Source of the DNA: Flaviramulus sp. BrNp1-15
GTDB taxonomy: Bacteria > Bacteroidota > Bacteroidia > Flavobacteriales > Flavobacteriaceae
Length of the DNA: 64,000 nucleotides
Reading direction: 5' to 3'
Assembly: GCF_022259695.1 (NCBI RefSeq)
Contig: NZ_CP092099.1
Coordinates: forward strand, 2,588,471 to 2,652,470
Part shown: piece by piece, positions 7,978-16,037 of the stretch
Layout of the letters: each line of letters begins with the position of its first letter
How positions within the stretch are numbered: position 1 is the stretch's first letter
Program-made: the position numbers and the translations under genes
The notes under the pieces: generated by a model
Databases searched by the model: none
Told to the model about the DNA's origin: nothing
Seen by the model: only the letters and a program-made list of their open reading frames with translations

Positions 7978-9567
7978 TTAACCTTCATTTTTCTCAATAT
8001 CTGCTAATATCCATTCTAATTCTGTATCTTTTTTCAATCTTCTATCTTCTACTGTTGGTTCTATTTTAATATCTGGTTTAACACCGTAGCCATCTGGATT
8101 TTGTTTTTGAGGCGCTTCAATTTGCATTAATCCCATTCTAATTTTAAGCTTTGAAGTTGGTAATTGATATATTTTGTATATGCCAGCAACTGTACCATTA
8201 TAGGCTCCTCCTGTTTCTTCTCCAACAAAAACTGCTCTTTCTGTAGCTTTTAAATGTGTTGATATAAGTGATGATGCCGAAAATGAATTCCCATTAATCA
8301 GCACATAAATCTTTCCTTTAAAATGTAACGGATTGTGTTCTTTTATTTTTGAATGTTTATTAAACCTATAATAAAGTTTACCTTCTCGTTTTTTTGTTTT
8401 AAGTAAATTATGAGAAATTACTAAAGGAGAAAGTAAAGCACCTACAACTTTAAGGCTATTAGGTGTTGTGTTGCTCATAAAAGATTTTAAAAACGGCATT
8501 CTAGTTTTTACTTCACTTTCTGTTATAAATTGATAGGGTTCATTTGCTAAATAAGAATACAAATAATCTATTTCTGCTATTCTACCACCTCCATTATCTC
8601 TTAAATCTAGAACTAAGTATTTGCTTTTTGCAGAATCTAATTTTGCAAAACTTTCTTTGTAAAACTTTTTATAATTACCGTTAGTAAAGCCTCTTATTTT
8701 CATAAAAGCTACGCTACTATCTTTTCCTATAAAATTAAAATTTCGGGTGTATTGTTTTCTTTTGTTTAAATAACCGTATTTTTTATTATCCTTTTTTCTT
8801 TTCTTTCTCGCTAATCGTCTAGTTTGTTTTTCTCCTTTAGATAGCTTTTTAGGCTTAACTTTTTTAACTGAAACTGAATCTACTTTATTTTTCTTCTCTT
8901 TTGAAATTCTTCTGAAGGTTTTAGTAAATATTGAATCTTTCGATTTAAAAGTAACTTTTAAACTATCTATAAACCCTTTGTCTTTATAATAGAAGGTAGA
9001 AAAACCTTTTCCAACAAATCTGTTGTGCAATGTTGTATTGTATCCATCTGAAGCAAAACGTGTTTTGTAAGTGTTAACTAAGTTCACTGCAGATTCATCA
9101 TTTATTTTAAGCACTTCATTACCTATAATTGTAGAATCTTTTCCTATGTTATTTTTAACCCATAATTTGCCTTCTAAATATTCAAAATCTAAATCGTAAA
9201 ATTCAAACTTCTGTTTATTTAAGGCTTTACGTTCTTTCTTTTTAAACCATCTACCAACAGAACTTACAGAAACATGTCCTTGCCTAACATGAGTAACAAC
9301 AGGCGCTAGTTTTTTAAAAAAATCTCGAGAGTCAATTGGCGTATTTATAGATTTTTTTAAGCTGTCAAATTTAAAATCTAAAACCTCTTTTGAAGTGTAT
9401 TGGTATAATTTAGGATGATGCTTTTTTAGCTGTTTATAAACCTTATCTACATCTTTATGTAAATCTTCAACAGCATGCAAACTGGTAATTTGCTCGTTAT
9501 ATTTTTTAACACTGGTGCAAGATGATAGAATTGTTAAAGCACTAATAACTAAAAATAGTTTTTTCAT
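7978..9567 (-). CDS. S41 family (tail-specific/tricorn-type) peptidase, lipoprotein
   Basis: This encodes 529 residues with a lipoprotein signal (LTILSSC, Cys17). The C-terminal third carries the S41 peptidase core: YLVLDLRDNGGG, then IYVLINGNSFSASSLISTHL with the probable nucleophilic Ser, then FVGEETGGAYNGT. The N-terminal part is a helical domain with RQGHVSVSSVGRW. A very basic insert lies at about residues 230-270 (many Lys/Arg, e.g. RRLARKKRKKDNKKYG), which is unusual for a periplasmic protease and might bind polyanions. It should act as an envelope-anchored serine protease; the substrate is unknown. It is transcribed alone, divergently from smpB. Confidence 0.88.
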   Translation of the reverse strand: MKKLFLVISALTILSSCTSVKKYNEQITSLHAVEDLHKDVDKVYKQLKKHHPKLYQYTSKEVLDFKFDSLKKSINTPIDSRDFFKKLAPVVTHVRQGHVSVSSVGRWFKKKERKALNKQKFEFYDLDFEYLEGKLWVKNNIGKDSTIIGNEVLKINDESAVNLVNTYKTRFASDGYNTTLHNRFVGKGFSTFYYKDKGFIDSLKVTFKSKDSIFTKTFRRISKEKKNKVDSVSVKKVKPKKLSKGEKQTRRLARKKRKKDNKKYGYLNKRKQYTRNFNFIGKDSSVAFMKIRGFTNGNYKKFYKESFAKLDSAKSKYLVLDLRDNGGGRIAEIDYLYSYLANEPYQFITESEVKTRMPFLKSFMSNTTPNSLKVVGALLSPLVISHNLLKTKKREGKLYYRFNKHSKIKEHNPLHFKGKIYVLINGNSFSASSLISTHLKATERAVFVGEETGGAYNGTVAGIYKIYQLPTSKLKIRMGLMQIEAPQKQNPDGYGVKPDIKIEPTVEDRRLKKDTELEWILADIEKNEG

Positions 9568-9638
9568 ATAAGCTAAAATAATAGTATTTGTGTGAATTTA
9601 AAACTGATTAATTTTTCTTTAACTTTTAAAAATTCATG

Positions 9639-9646
9639 TACTTTTG
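9639..9646 (+). promoter_or_regulatory. -7 box TACTTTTG for smpB
   Basis: TACTTTTG matches TAnnTTTG perfectly and ends 6 bp before the ATG at 9653. Transcription would begin within a few bases of the start codon, so the mRNA is probably leaderless or nearly so. The TTG at 9644 overlaps this box and is therefore not the start codon. Confidence 0.5.
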
Positions 9647-9652
9647 CCTTAC

Positions 9653-10111
9653 ATGCAAAAAAACATAAACATACAAAATAAAAAAGCACGCTTTCTATAC
9701 GAGATTTTAGATAAGTATACAGCTGGTATTGTACTAACTGGTACCGAAATTAAATCTATTAGAAATAGTAAAGCCTCTATTGCAGAAAGCTTTTGTGAGT
9801 TTAATGATCGTGGAGAACTTTTTGTGGTAAATATGACTATTGAAGAATATGCTTTTGGAAATTACTACAACCATAAACCAAAAGCATTAAGAAAGTTACT
9901 TTTAAACAAAAAAGAGCTTAAAAAACTTAATAAAGAAGTACAGAATACAGGACTCACTATTGTTCCGTTGCGTTTGTATATAAACGAAAAAGGCTTTGCT
10001 AAACTAGAAATTGCTTTAGCAAAGGGTAAAAAATTATACGATAAACGTGAAACTATAAAGGATAGAGATAACAAACGTAATCTGGACAGAATCAAGAAAA
10101 TATATAAATAA
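9653..10111 (+). CDS. smpB: SsrA-binding protein SmpB
   Basis: Starting at the ATG at 9653 the protein has 152 residues, the standard SmpB length. Recognisable family segments are [28 protein letters not shown] near the N-terminus, [19 protein letters not shown] in the middle, and the basic C-terminal tail [19 protein letters not shown]. SmpB binds tmRNA and brings it to stalled ribosomes for trans-translation, with the C-terminal tail entering the empty mRNA channel. The tmRNA gene itself is not in this window. The gene is monocistronic, with a hairpin after the stop. Confidence 0.96.
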   Translation: MQKNINIQNKKARFLYEILDKYTAGIVLTGTEIKSIRNSKASIAESFCEFNDRGELFVVNMTIEEYAFGNYYNHKPKALRKLLLNKKELKKLNKEVQNTGLTIVPLRLYINEKGFAKLEIALAKGKKLYDKRETIKDRDNKRNLDRIKKIYK

Positions 10112-10112
10112 T

Positions 10113-10142
10113 TTAAGACTTGGTTAACGCTGTAAGTCTTAA
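10113..10142. terminator. hairpin after smpB, possible weak terminator
   Basis: TTAAGACTT (10113-10121) and AAGTCTTAA (10134-10142) form a perfect 9-bp stem with a 12-base loop directly after the smpB stop. There is no T-run, so it may act as a 3' stabiliser or as an operator for the following gene rather than as a terminator. Confidence 0.4.
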
Positions 10143-10178
10143 TCAATTATTTAATTTGCATTTATAAAACCTAACCTA

Positions 10179-10730
10179 ATGAAAAAAATACTTGCAACAC
10201 TATTTTTAAGTCTTTTTACATTACTAATTCACGCTCAAGGGGATTCAGAAGACATAAAAGAAGAATTAATAGAACACAAAGTTGATAGTTCTCTTGTTTT
10301 ATCATTAGATAGTACCATTAAAACCTTATATGCAGTTATTTCTGGAGAAAAAGGAGTTAAACGCAACTGGAAACAATTTAAATATTTGTTTAAACCAAAT
10401 GCTAAATTAATTCCTTCTGGAAAAAATAAAGAAAGGGTTTATGAAGTTCGTTACATGTCTCCAGAAGACTATATAAAAGGCTCTGGAAAATGGTTAGTTG
10501 AAAATGGTTTTTTTGAAAAAGAAATACATCGAAAAATAGACACTTTTGGTAATATAACCCAAGTTTTTAGTACTTACGAATCGTTTTACAGTGAATCAGA
10601 CAAAAAACCTTTTATGCGAGGTATAAATAGTATTCAGTTATTAAATGATGGAAAACGTTGGTGGATTATTAACATTTACTGGACTCAAGAATCTAAAGAA
10701 AAGCCTATTCCTGAAACATATTTACCGTAA
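10179..10730 (+). CDS. secreted hypothetical protein, possibly NTF2/SnoaL-like
   Basis: This encodes 183 residues with a cleavable signal peptide (MKKILATLFLSLFTLLIHAQ). The mature part is soluble; it has SLDSTIKTLYAVISGEKG near the start, a run of alpha then beta segments, and ends in RWWIINIYWTQESKEKPIPE. This order (helices, then strands with Trp-rich ends) resembles the NTF2-like (SnoaL/DUF4440) cone fold, but I see no catalytic signature, so the family is a guess. The next gene starts 12 bp downstream, so it is probably cotranscribed with the PNPOx-family gene. Confidence 0.75.
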   Translation: MKKILATLFLSLFTLLIHAQGDSEDIKEELIEHKVDSSLVLSLDSTIKTLYAVISGEKGVKRNWKQFKYLFKPNAKLIPSGKNKERVYEVRYMSPEDYIKGSGKWLVENGFFEKEIHRKIDTFGNITQVFSTYESFYSESDKKPFMRGINSIQLLNDGKRWWIINIYWTQESKEKPIPETYLP

Positions 10731-10742
10731 CATTAAAAATTC

Positions 10743-11288
10743 ATGAGCAAACAACTCCCACAAATAACAGCAGAACTACAAGAGTTTATAGAAGCTCAAA
10801 AAATCTTTTTTGTGGGTACTGCAGCGCAAGATGGTCGTGTAAATGTATCGCCTAAAGGTCATGATACACTTCGTGTTTTAGGGTCAAACAAATTAGTTTG
10901 GTTAAACTTAACTGGAAGCGGTAACGAAACAGCTGCTCATCTATTAAAGAATCATAGAATGACAATTATGTTTTGTGCTTTTGAAGGTAAACCTCTTATT
11001 TTAAGACTTTATGGGCATGCAAAAATATATCATGAACGCGATGCTGAATTTCAAAAACACATCAGTTTATTTGAAGAAAATGTAGGCTCCAGACAAATTA
11101 TAGAATTAGATGTAGATTTAGTGCAAACCTCTTGTGGTTATTCTATACCTTTTATGGATTTTAAAGAAGAACGCGGGCAATTAAATGCATGGTCTATAAA
11201 ACAAGGTAAAGAAAAAATCAATTCATATTGGGAAGAAAAAAACACCAAAAGTATTGATGGTTTTGAAACTAATATTTTAGATAATTAA
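10743..11288 (+). CDS. pyridoxamine 5'-phosphate oxidase-family (FMN-binding split barrel) protein
   Basis: This encodes 181 residues. Family features are IFFVGTAAQDGRVNVSPKGHD near the N-terminus, a classic PNPOx-like FMN-binding strand pair, and LVWLNLTGSGNETAAHLLKN, MTIMFCAFEGKPLILRLYGHA and a later CGYSIPFMDF. Proteins of this family bind flavin or F420/heme and reduce diverse substrates; this one is not the canonical PdxH, which has other signature residues. The stop overlaps the end of the converging pcm gene by 4 bp. Confidence 0.85.
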   Translation: MSKQLPQITAELQEFIEAQKIFFVGTAAQDGRVNVSPKGHDTLRVLGSNKLVWLNLTGSGNETAAHLLKNHRMTIMFCAFEGKPLILRLYGHAKIYHERDAEFQKHISLFEENVGSRQIIELDVDLVQTSCGYSIPFMDFKEERGQLNAWSIKQGKEKINSYWEEKNTKSIDGFETNILDN

Positions 11289-11926
11289 TTCTTATCCTCC
11301 AGTAAAGGCACAAACCTAAACTCACCATATTCGTGTTGCTCAAATTCTTTTGCACCTTTTCTAATAAAAAGTGTCATGATTTGTACATCATCACCAACAG
11401 GAATAACAAGTCTACCTCCTATTTTTAACTGGCTCAATAATGGTTTTGGCACAAAAGGCGCACCAGCAGTTACAATTATACTATCAAAAGGTGCTTCTTC
11501 TTTTAAGCCTTTATAACCATCACCAAAAATAAGTTTCTTGGCACGATACCCTAATTTGGGTAAAAACTTACTCGTTTTTTTAAACAATTCTTGTTGGCGT
11601 TCAATGCTATAAACTTTTGCTCCCAATTCGCATAAAACAGCAGTTTGATAACCACTTCCTGTACCAATTTCTAAAACTTTATCGCCGCGTTTTACTTGCA
11701 TAAGTTCTGTTTGAAAAGCTACGGTGTAAGGTTGCGAAATAGTTTGGTCTGCAGCAATAGGAAACGCCTTATCTTGATAAGCATGATCTAAAAAACTAGA
11801 ATCCATAAATAAATGTCTTGGTATTTTCCCAATAGCATTTAAAACCTTTTTATCAGTTATTCCTTTGGCTTTTATTACGTTAACAAGTTTTTGTCTTAAT
11901 CCTTTGTGCTTAAAAGTGTCTTTCAA
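11285..11926 (-). CDS. pcm: protein-L-isoaspartate O-methyltransferase
   Basis: This encodes 213 residues, the usual length. The SAM-binding motif I is KVLEIGTGSGYQTAVL. The family-specific N-terminal part includes IPRHLFMDSSFLDHAYQDKA and QTISQPYTVAFQTELM, with the conserved Ser-Gln-Pro of the active site. Downstream are DSIIVTAGAPFVPKPLLSQL and GGRLVIPVGD. The enzyme methylates isoaspartyl residues to start repair of aged proteins. It converges on the PNPOx-family gene with a 4-bp overlap. Confidence 0.96.
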   Translation of the reverse strand: MKDTFKHKGLRQKLVNVIKAKGITDKKVLNAIGKIPRHLFMDSSFLDHAYQDKAFPIAADQTISQPYTVAFQTELMQVKRGDKVLEIGTGSGYQTAVLCELGAKVYSIERQQELFKKTSKFLPKLGYRAKKLIFGDGYKGLKEEAPFDSIIVTAGAPFVPKPLLSQLKIGGRLVIPVGDDVQIMTLFIRKGAKEFEQHEYGEFRFVPLLEDKN

Positions 11927-12059
11927 TTTTTGGTGGCATTTGGTGTGCTAAAATTAGTCAAACATTTTAAAGCTTGAAACTATTTATTCAGAATTTATTT
12001 TTGGTAACATTCAGTCAAAAAATTCATCTCAATAAACTAAATTCATTATTTAATTATCT

Positions 12060-12067
12060 TATTTTTG
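12060..12067 (+). promoter_or_regulatory. -7 box TATTTTTG for the Gfo/Idh/MocA gene
   Basis: TATTTTTG matches TAnnTTTG perfectly and lies 18 bp before the ATG at 12086. No clear -33 element is seen. Confidence 0.4.
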
Positions 12068-12085
12068 TTGAAAACGTAAAAAATT

Positions 12086-13045
12086 ATGCTAAAAGCTGGA
12101 GTACTAGGTGCTGGTCATCTTGGGAAAATTCATTTAAGACTTCTAAATCAATCCAAAAAATACAACCTTATTGGTTTTTATGATGCCGATGAAGAAAACG
12201 GTAAAAAAGTTGAAGCTGAATTTGGATATAAATTCTTTAATTCAGTTGAAGAGCTTATCGATGCTGTTGATATGGTTGATATAGTAACACCAACACTTTC
12301 ACATTATGACTGTGCAAAACAAGCCATTGCAAAAGGCAAACATATTTTTATTGAAAAACCAATTACCAATACTGTTGAAGAAGCAGAACATATAAGAGAA
12401 CTTTTAGCTGAGAATAATTTACGCGGGCAAGTTGGACATGTAGAACGTTTTAATCCAGCTTTTTTAGCGGTAAAAGATCACATTAAATCTCCTATGTTTA
12501 TTGAAACACACCGTTTGGCTGAGTTTAATCCGCGAGGTACAGACGTTCCTGTGGTTTTAGATTTAATGATTCATGATATAGACATCATTCTCAGCATTGT
12601 AAAGTCTAAGGTTAAAAATGTTTCGGCAAGTGGTGTATCTGTAATTAGTGATACACCAGATATTGCAAATGCAAGATTAGAATTTGAAAATGGTTGTGTA
12701 GCCAACTTAACTGCTAGTAGAATTTCACTCAAAAAAATGCGAAAAGCACGTTTCTTTCAAAAGGACGCATATATTTCTGTAGATTTTTTAACTAAAAAGT
12801 GTGAAGTGGTAAAAATGAAAGATGCACCAGAAAATCCTGGAGATTTTGATATGATACTTCAAAATGCCGAAGGAGTTAAAAAGCAAATCTATTTTGATAA
12901 TCCTAAAATTGAAGATAACAATGCTATTTTAGACGAATTAGAAGCTTTTGCTGATGCTATAAACACTAACACAACTCCTATTGTGTCACTTCACGATGGC
13001 ACCGAAGCATTACGCGTTGCAACTCAAATTATTAATTGTTTTTAA
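12086..13045 (+). CDS. Gfo/Idh/MocA family oxidoreductase
   Basis: This encodes 319 residues. An N-terminal Rossmann fold (VLGAGHLGKIHLRLL) binds NAD(P), and the family signature EKPIT follows at about residues 92-96 (IFIEKPITNTVEEAEHI). The C-terminal alpha/beta domain contains GHVERFNPA and DLMIHDIDIILSI, with the conserved Asp/His for substrate binding. It should be a dehydrogenase of a sugar, cyclitol or related compound; the substrate is not evident. The next gene, a 3-hydroxyacyl-CoA dehydrogenase, begins 12 bp later, so the two are probably cotranscribed. The start codon is supported by the promoter box 18 bp upstream. Confidence 0.9.
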   Translation: MLKAGVLGAGHLGKIHLRLLNQSKKYNLIGFYDADEENGKKVEAEFGYKFFNSVEELIDAVDMVDIVTPTLSHYDCAKQAIAKGKHIFIEKPITNTVEEAEHIRELLAENNLRGQVGHVERFNPAFLAVKDHIKSPMFIETHRLAEFNPRGTDVPVVLDLMIHDIDIILSIVKSKVKNVSASGVSVISDTPDIANARLEFENGCVANLTASRISLKKMRKARFFQKDAYISVDFLTKKCEVVKMKDAPENPGDFDMILQNAEGVKKQIYFDNPKIEDNNAILDELEAFADAINTNTTPIVSLHDGTEALRVATQIINCF

Positions 13046-13057
13046 AAACATTTCTGA

Positions 13058-13948
13058 ATGAAAAACATAGCAGTTATAGGTGCAGGAACCATGGGAAATG
13101 GTATTGCGCATACATTTGCACAATCCGGATTTAAAGTTCAGCTTATAGATATTAGTGAAGCTTCATTAAAAAAAGGATTAGATACCATCTCTAGAAACTT
13201 AGACAGAATGGTAGCTAAAGAAAAAATTACTGAAGCAGACAAGGCTCAAACTCTTGAAAACATTTCAACATTCACCAACATCACTGAAGGTGTTAAAAAC
13301 ACTCATTTAGTTGTTGAAGCTGCTACTGAAAATATAGATTTAAAACTCAAAATTTTTAAGCAGTTAGATGAAGATTGCCCAAAGGACTCTATTCTGGCAA
13401 CTAACACATCGTCTATTTCAATTACACAAATAGCTGCTGTTACTTCCAGACCAGAAAAGGTAATAGGAATGCATTTTATGAATCCTGTTCCAATTATGAA
13501 ATTGGTAGAGATTATTAGAGGTTATAGCACCGGTGATGATGTTACGAAAACTATCATGGAGTTATCTAAAACTTTAGGAAAAACTCCTGTAGAGGTTAAT
13601 GATTACCCAGGTTTTGTAGCCAATAGAATATTAATGCCAATGCTTAATGAATCTATTGAAACCTTATACAACGGTGTTGCGGGTGTTTATGAAATTGACA
13701 CCGTAATGAAATTAGGTATGGCGCATCCTATGGGACCATTACAGTTAGCCGATTTTATTGGTTTAGATGTATGCTTATCAATTTTAAATGTGATGTATGA
13801 TGGTTTTAAAAATCCAAAATATGCACCTTGTCCGTTATTGGTAAATATGGTTAGAGCTGGTAAATTAGGCGTAAAATCTGGTGAAGGTTTTTATGATTAT
13901 TCTGAAAGTAGAAAAGCAGAAAAAGTTGCTAAGCAGTTTTTAAAATAA
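13058..13948 (+). CDS. 3-hydroxybutyryl-CoA / 3-hydroxyacyl-CoA dehydrogenase
   Basis: This encodes 296 residues, the length of the single-domain Hbd-type enzymes. The NAD site is IAVIGAGTMGNGIAHTFAQS. The catalytic region includes LATNTSSISITQIA, GMHFMNPVPIMKLVEII (with the catalytic His) and NDYPGFVANRILMPMLNE, and the C-terminal dimerisation domain has HPMGPLQLADFIGLDV. It oxidises 3-hydroxyacyl-CoA to 3-oxoacyl-CoA with NAD+, or the reverse, in beta-oxidation or butyrate metabolism. It follows the Gfo/Idh gene by 12 bp. Confidence 0.95.
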   Translation: MKNIAVIGAGTMGNGIAHTFAQSGFKVQLIDISEASLKKGLDTISRNLDRMVAKEKITEADKAQTLENISTFTNITEGVKNTHLVVEAATENIDLKLKIFKQLDEDCPKDSILATNTSSISITQIAAVTSRPEKVIGMHFMNPVPIMKLVEIIRGYSTGDDVTKTIMELSKTLGKTPVEVNDYPGFVANRILMPMLNESIETLYNGVAGVYEIDTVMKLGMAHPMGPLQLADFIGLDVCLSILNVMYDGFKNPKYAPCPLLVNMVRAGKLGVKSGEGFYDYSESRKAEKVAKQFLK

Positions 13949-13954
13949 GAAAAA

Positions 13955-14044
13955 CGTCATTGCGAGGAAGAATGATGAAGCAATCTTTTAAATTGAAACT
14001 TAAAACTAGTAGATTACCACGTCGCCAAACTCCTCGTAATGACA
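13955..14044. repeat. REP-like palindromic element (GTCATTGCGAGGA family)
   Basis: The left arm GTCATTGCGAGGA (13956-13968) and right arm TCCTCGTAATGAC (14031-14043) pair at 12 of 13 positions, and GCAATCT / AGATTACC sequences lie inside. This pattern, GTCATTGCGAGGA followed by an AAGCAATCT motif, recurs at 40600-40633 in this window. It lies between two codirectional genes and ends 13 bp before the start codon of the DUF1015 gene, so it may form the 5' end or leader of that message. Confidence 0.8.
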
Positions 14045-14056
14045 GATTAAAATTCC

Positions 14057-15295
14057 ATGGCAAAAGTACTTCCGTTTAAAGCAATAAGACCAACTAGAGA
14101 TAAAGTAAGCTTGGTTGCTTCTCGCTCCTATCAAAGTTATACACAAGACGAACTAGAAGCTCGATTAGATTACAATCCGTTTTCTTTTTTACATATTGTA
14201 AATCCTGGATATAAATACGACAAACAAATTAGCGGAAAAGAACGCTATAGCTTAGTAAGAAACAGGTATCAAGAGTTTAAAGAGGACGGTATCTTTATTC
14301 AAGACAATACACCTAACTACTACATTTATAAAATTGTAAATAGAGATGGTAATGCCTTTTCTGGTATAGTAGCAGCAACAAGCTCTGAAGACTACAAAAA
14401 AGATATTATTAAAAAGCATGAAGATACTATTGAATATCGCGAAAACATCTTTAAAGATTATCTAAAAACTGTAGGGTTTAATGCAGAACCCGTACTTCTC
14501 ACCTATCCTGATAATGATGTGATTGCTAATATTATATCTGAAGTCCAAAAAGAACGAGCAGAATTTGAATTCACCACTCACTTTAGAGACACACACTATT
14601 TATGGATTGTTGATGATTTAGAGTTTATCAAGACTATTCAGAATGAGTTTGAAGCTATTGAAACTATATATATTGCAGATGGTCATCATAGATCTGCGTC
14701 GTCATTTTTACTTTCAGAAGCATTAAAATCAGAAAACAAACAACATAAAGGCAATGAGCCTTATAACTTTTTTATGAGTTATTTAATTCCTGAATCTGAT
14801 TTAAAAATCTATGAATTTAATAGATTAGTAAAAGACTTAAATGGACTTTCAAAAGAAGCCTTTTTAATCAAGTTAGATATGATGTATCGTATTGAAAACA
14901 GAGGCTCAGAACTATACAAACCAAATAACAAACATCATTTTAGCATGTATTTAGATGGTGAGTTTTACTCATTGTATCTAAGAAAACATAATTATAAAAT
15001 TAACAACGCATTAGATGCTTTAGATACTCAAATTCTGTTTAAAACTATTTTAGAACCTATTCTAGGTATTTCAGATTTACGTAATGATACTCGAATAGAT
15101 TATTCACATGGAAAAAATGATTTGGTAAACATAAAAAGCAAAATAGATAATGGCGAATTCACTGTTGGATTTGGTTTAGTACCCATAACTGTTGATGAAA
15201 TAAAAGCTATTTCAGATAATGGTTTAACTATGCCACCTAAAAGTACGTTTATAGAGCCCAAACTACGCAGCGGAGTAACAATTTATGAATTTTGA
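14057..15295 (+). CDS. DUF1015 family protein (ParB/sulfiredoxin-like motif)
   Basis: This encodes 412 residues, the normal DUF1015 length. Family features are the N-terminal PFKAIRPTRDKVSLVASRSY, then FLHIVNPGY and RYSLVRNRYQEF, and the central YIADGHHRSASSFL. The Asp-Gly-His-His-Arg motif at about residues 210-214 resembles the active-site motif of the ParB/sulfiredoxin superfamily, whose members bind nucleotides and include free-serine kinases; a small-molecule kinase role is therefore possible but inferred. No serine biosynthesis gene is adjacent here. It is preceded by a REP-like palindrome and followed by a second type of palindromic repeat. Confidence 0.9.
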   Translation: MAKVLPFKAIRPTRDKVSLVASRSYQSYTQDELEARLDYNPFSFLHIVNPGYKYDKQISGKERYSLVRNRYQEFKEDGIFIQDNTPNYYIYKIVNRDGNAFSGIVAATSSEDYKKDIIKKHEDTIEYRENIFKDYLKTVGFNAEPVLLTYPDNDVIANIISEVQKERAEFEFTTHFRDTHYLWIVDDLEFIKTIQNEFEAIETIYIADGHHRSASSFLLSEALKSENKQHKGNEPYNFFMSYLIPESDLKIYEFNRLVKDLNGLSKEAFLIKLDMMYRIENRGSELYKPNNKHHFSMYLDGEFYSLYLRKHNYKINNALDALDTQILFKTILEPILGISDLRNDTRIDYSHGKNDLVNIKSKIDNGEFTVGFGLVPITVDEIKAISDNGLTMPPKSTFIEPKLRSGVTIYEF

Positions 15296-15301
15296 CACTT
15301 G

Positions 15302-15330
15302 TGTCATTCTGAACTCGTTTCAGAATCTGA
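15302..15330. repeat. palindromic repeat of the TCATTCTGAA type
   Basis: ATTCTGAA (15306-15313) and TTCAGAAT (15319-15326) form a perfect 8-bp hairpin with a 5-base loop, inside TGTCATTCTGAACTCG and CAGAATCTGA. I associate this sequence with short dispersed palindromes of flavobacterial genomes; only one copy is seen here. It begins 6 bp after the DUF1015 stop. Confidence 0.6.
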
Positions 15331-15346
15331 ATAATTGAAATAAAAA

Positions 15347-16009
15347 ATGACAATACAAGAAAACCTTAACAATATAAAATCAACCTTACCTGAGCATGTT
15401 ACACTTGTTGCTGTTTCCAAAACCAAACCTATTAGCGATTTAATGGAAGCCTACAATGCAGGTCAGCGTATTTTTGGAGAAAACAAAATCCAGGAAATGG
15501 CTGAAAAGCATGAACAAATGCCTAACGATATTGAATGGCATATGATTGGACATGTACAACGCAATAAAGTAAAATATATGGCAAGCTTTGTGCGTTTAAT
15601 TCATGGTGTAGATAATTTTAAATTGTTGAAAGAAATAAATAAACAAGCTGAAAAACATAATAGAGTTATAGATTGTTTGCTTCAAATAAAAATAGCTAAA
15701 GAAGATTCTAAATTTGGAATGACAACTCAGGAAGCATCAGAAATAATTCAATCTGAAGATTTTTCAAAATTAAAAAACATCAATATTGTTGGTGTTATGG
15801 GAATGGCAACTTTTACAGATAACCAAAAGCAAGTTGAACAAGAATTTAAACTATTAAAGTCCACTTTTGATAATTTAAAAGATGTAAAACTAGATAATTG
15901 TAACCTGCAAACTATTAGTATGGGAATGAGTGGAGATTATCCATTAGCAATTGACTGTGGAAGTACAATGATTCGAGTTGGAAGTAGTATATTTGGAATA
16001 CGAAACTAA
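15347..16009 (+). CDS. YggS-family pyridoxal phosphate-binding protein (PLPBP)
   Basis: This encodes 220 residues. The PLP-binding lysine is in LVAVSKTKPISDL. Other family motifs are FGENKIQEMAEKHE, WHMIGHVQRNKVKYM, the IHGVDNFKLLKEI segment, and at the end SMGMSGDYPLAIDCGSTMIRVGSSIFG. YggS-type proteins are single-domain fold-type III PLP carriers involved in B6 and amino-acid homeostasis rather than catalysis. The ATG follows a palindromic repeat by 17 bp. The downstream four-helix gene looks like an insertion rather than a functional partner. Confidence 0.95.
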   Translation: MTIQENLNNIKSTLPEHVTLVAVSKTKPISDLMEAYNAGQRIFGENKIQEMAEKHEQMPNDIEWHMIGHVQRNKVKYMASFVRLIHGVDNFKLLKEINKQAEKHNRVIDCLLQIKIAKEDSKFGMTTQEASEIIQSEDFSKLKNINIVGVMGMATFTDNQKQVEQEFKLLKSTFDNLKDVKLDNCNLQTISMGMSGDYPLAIDCGSTMIRVGSSIFGIRN

Positions 16010-16021
16010 TAAGTAAAAGTG

Positions 16022-16036
16022 AAAAGTTAATAGTTT
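16022..16036. repeat. left inverted repeat bounding the four-helix-bundle gene
   Basis: AAAAGTTAATAGTTT directly precedes the ATG at 16038. Its reverse complement, with one extra A, is present at 16384-16399. The pair encloses exactly the four-helix gene. Confidence 0.6.
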
Positions 16037-16037
16037 T

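Noticed and set aside
11974-12183. Plus-strand frame of 69 codons overlapping the start of the Gfo/Idh/MocA gene
   Set aside because: It overlaps the well-supported ATG at 12086 in another frame, begins in a promoter-rich intergenic area and has no recognisable protein features.
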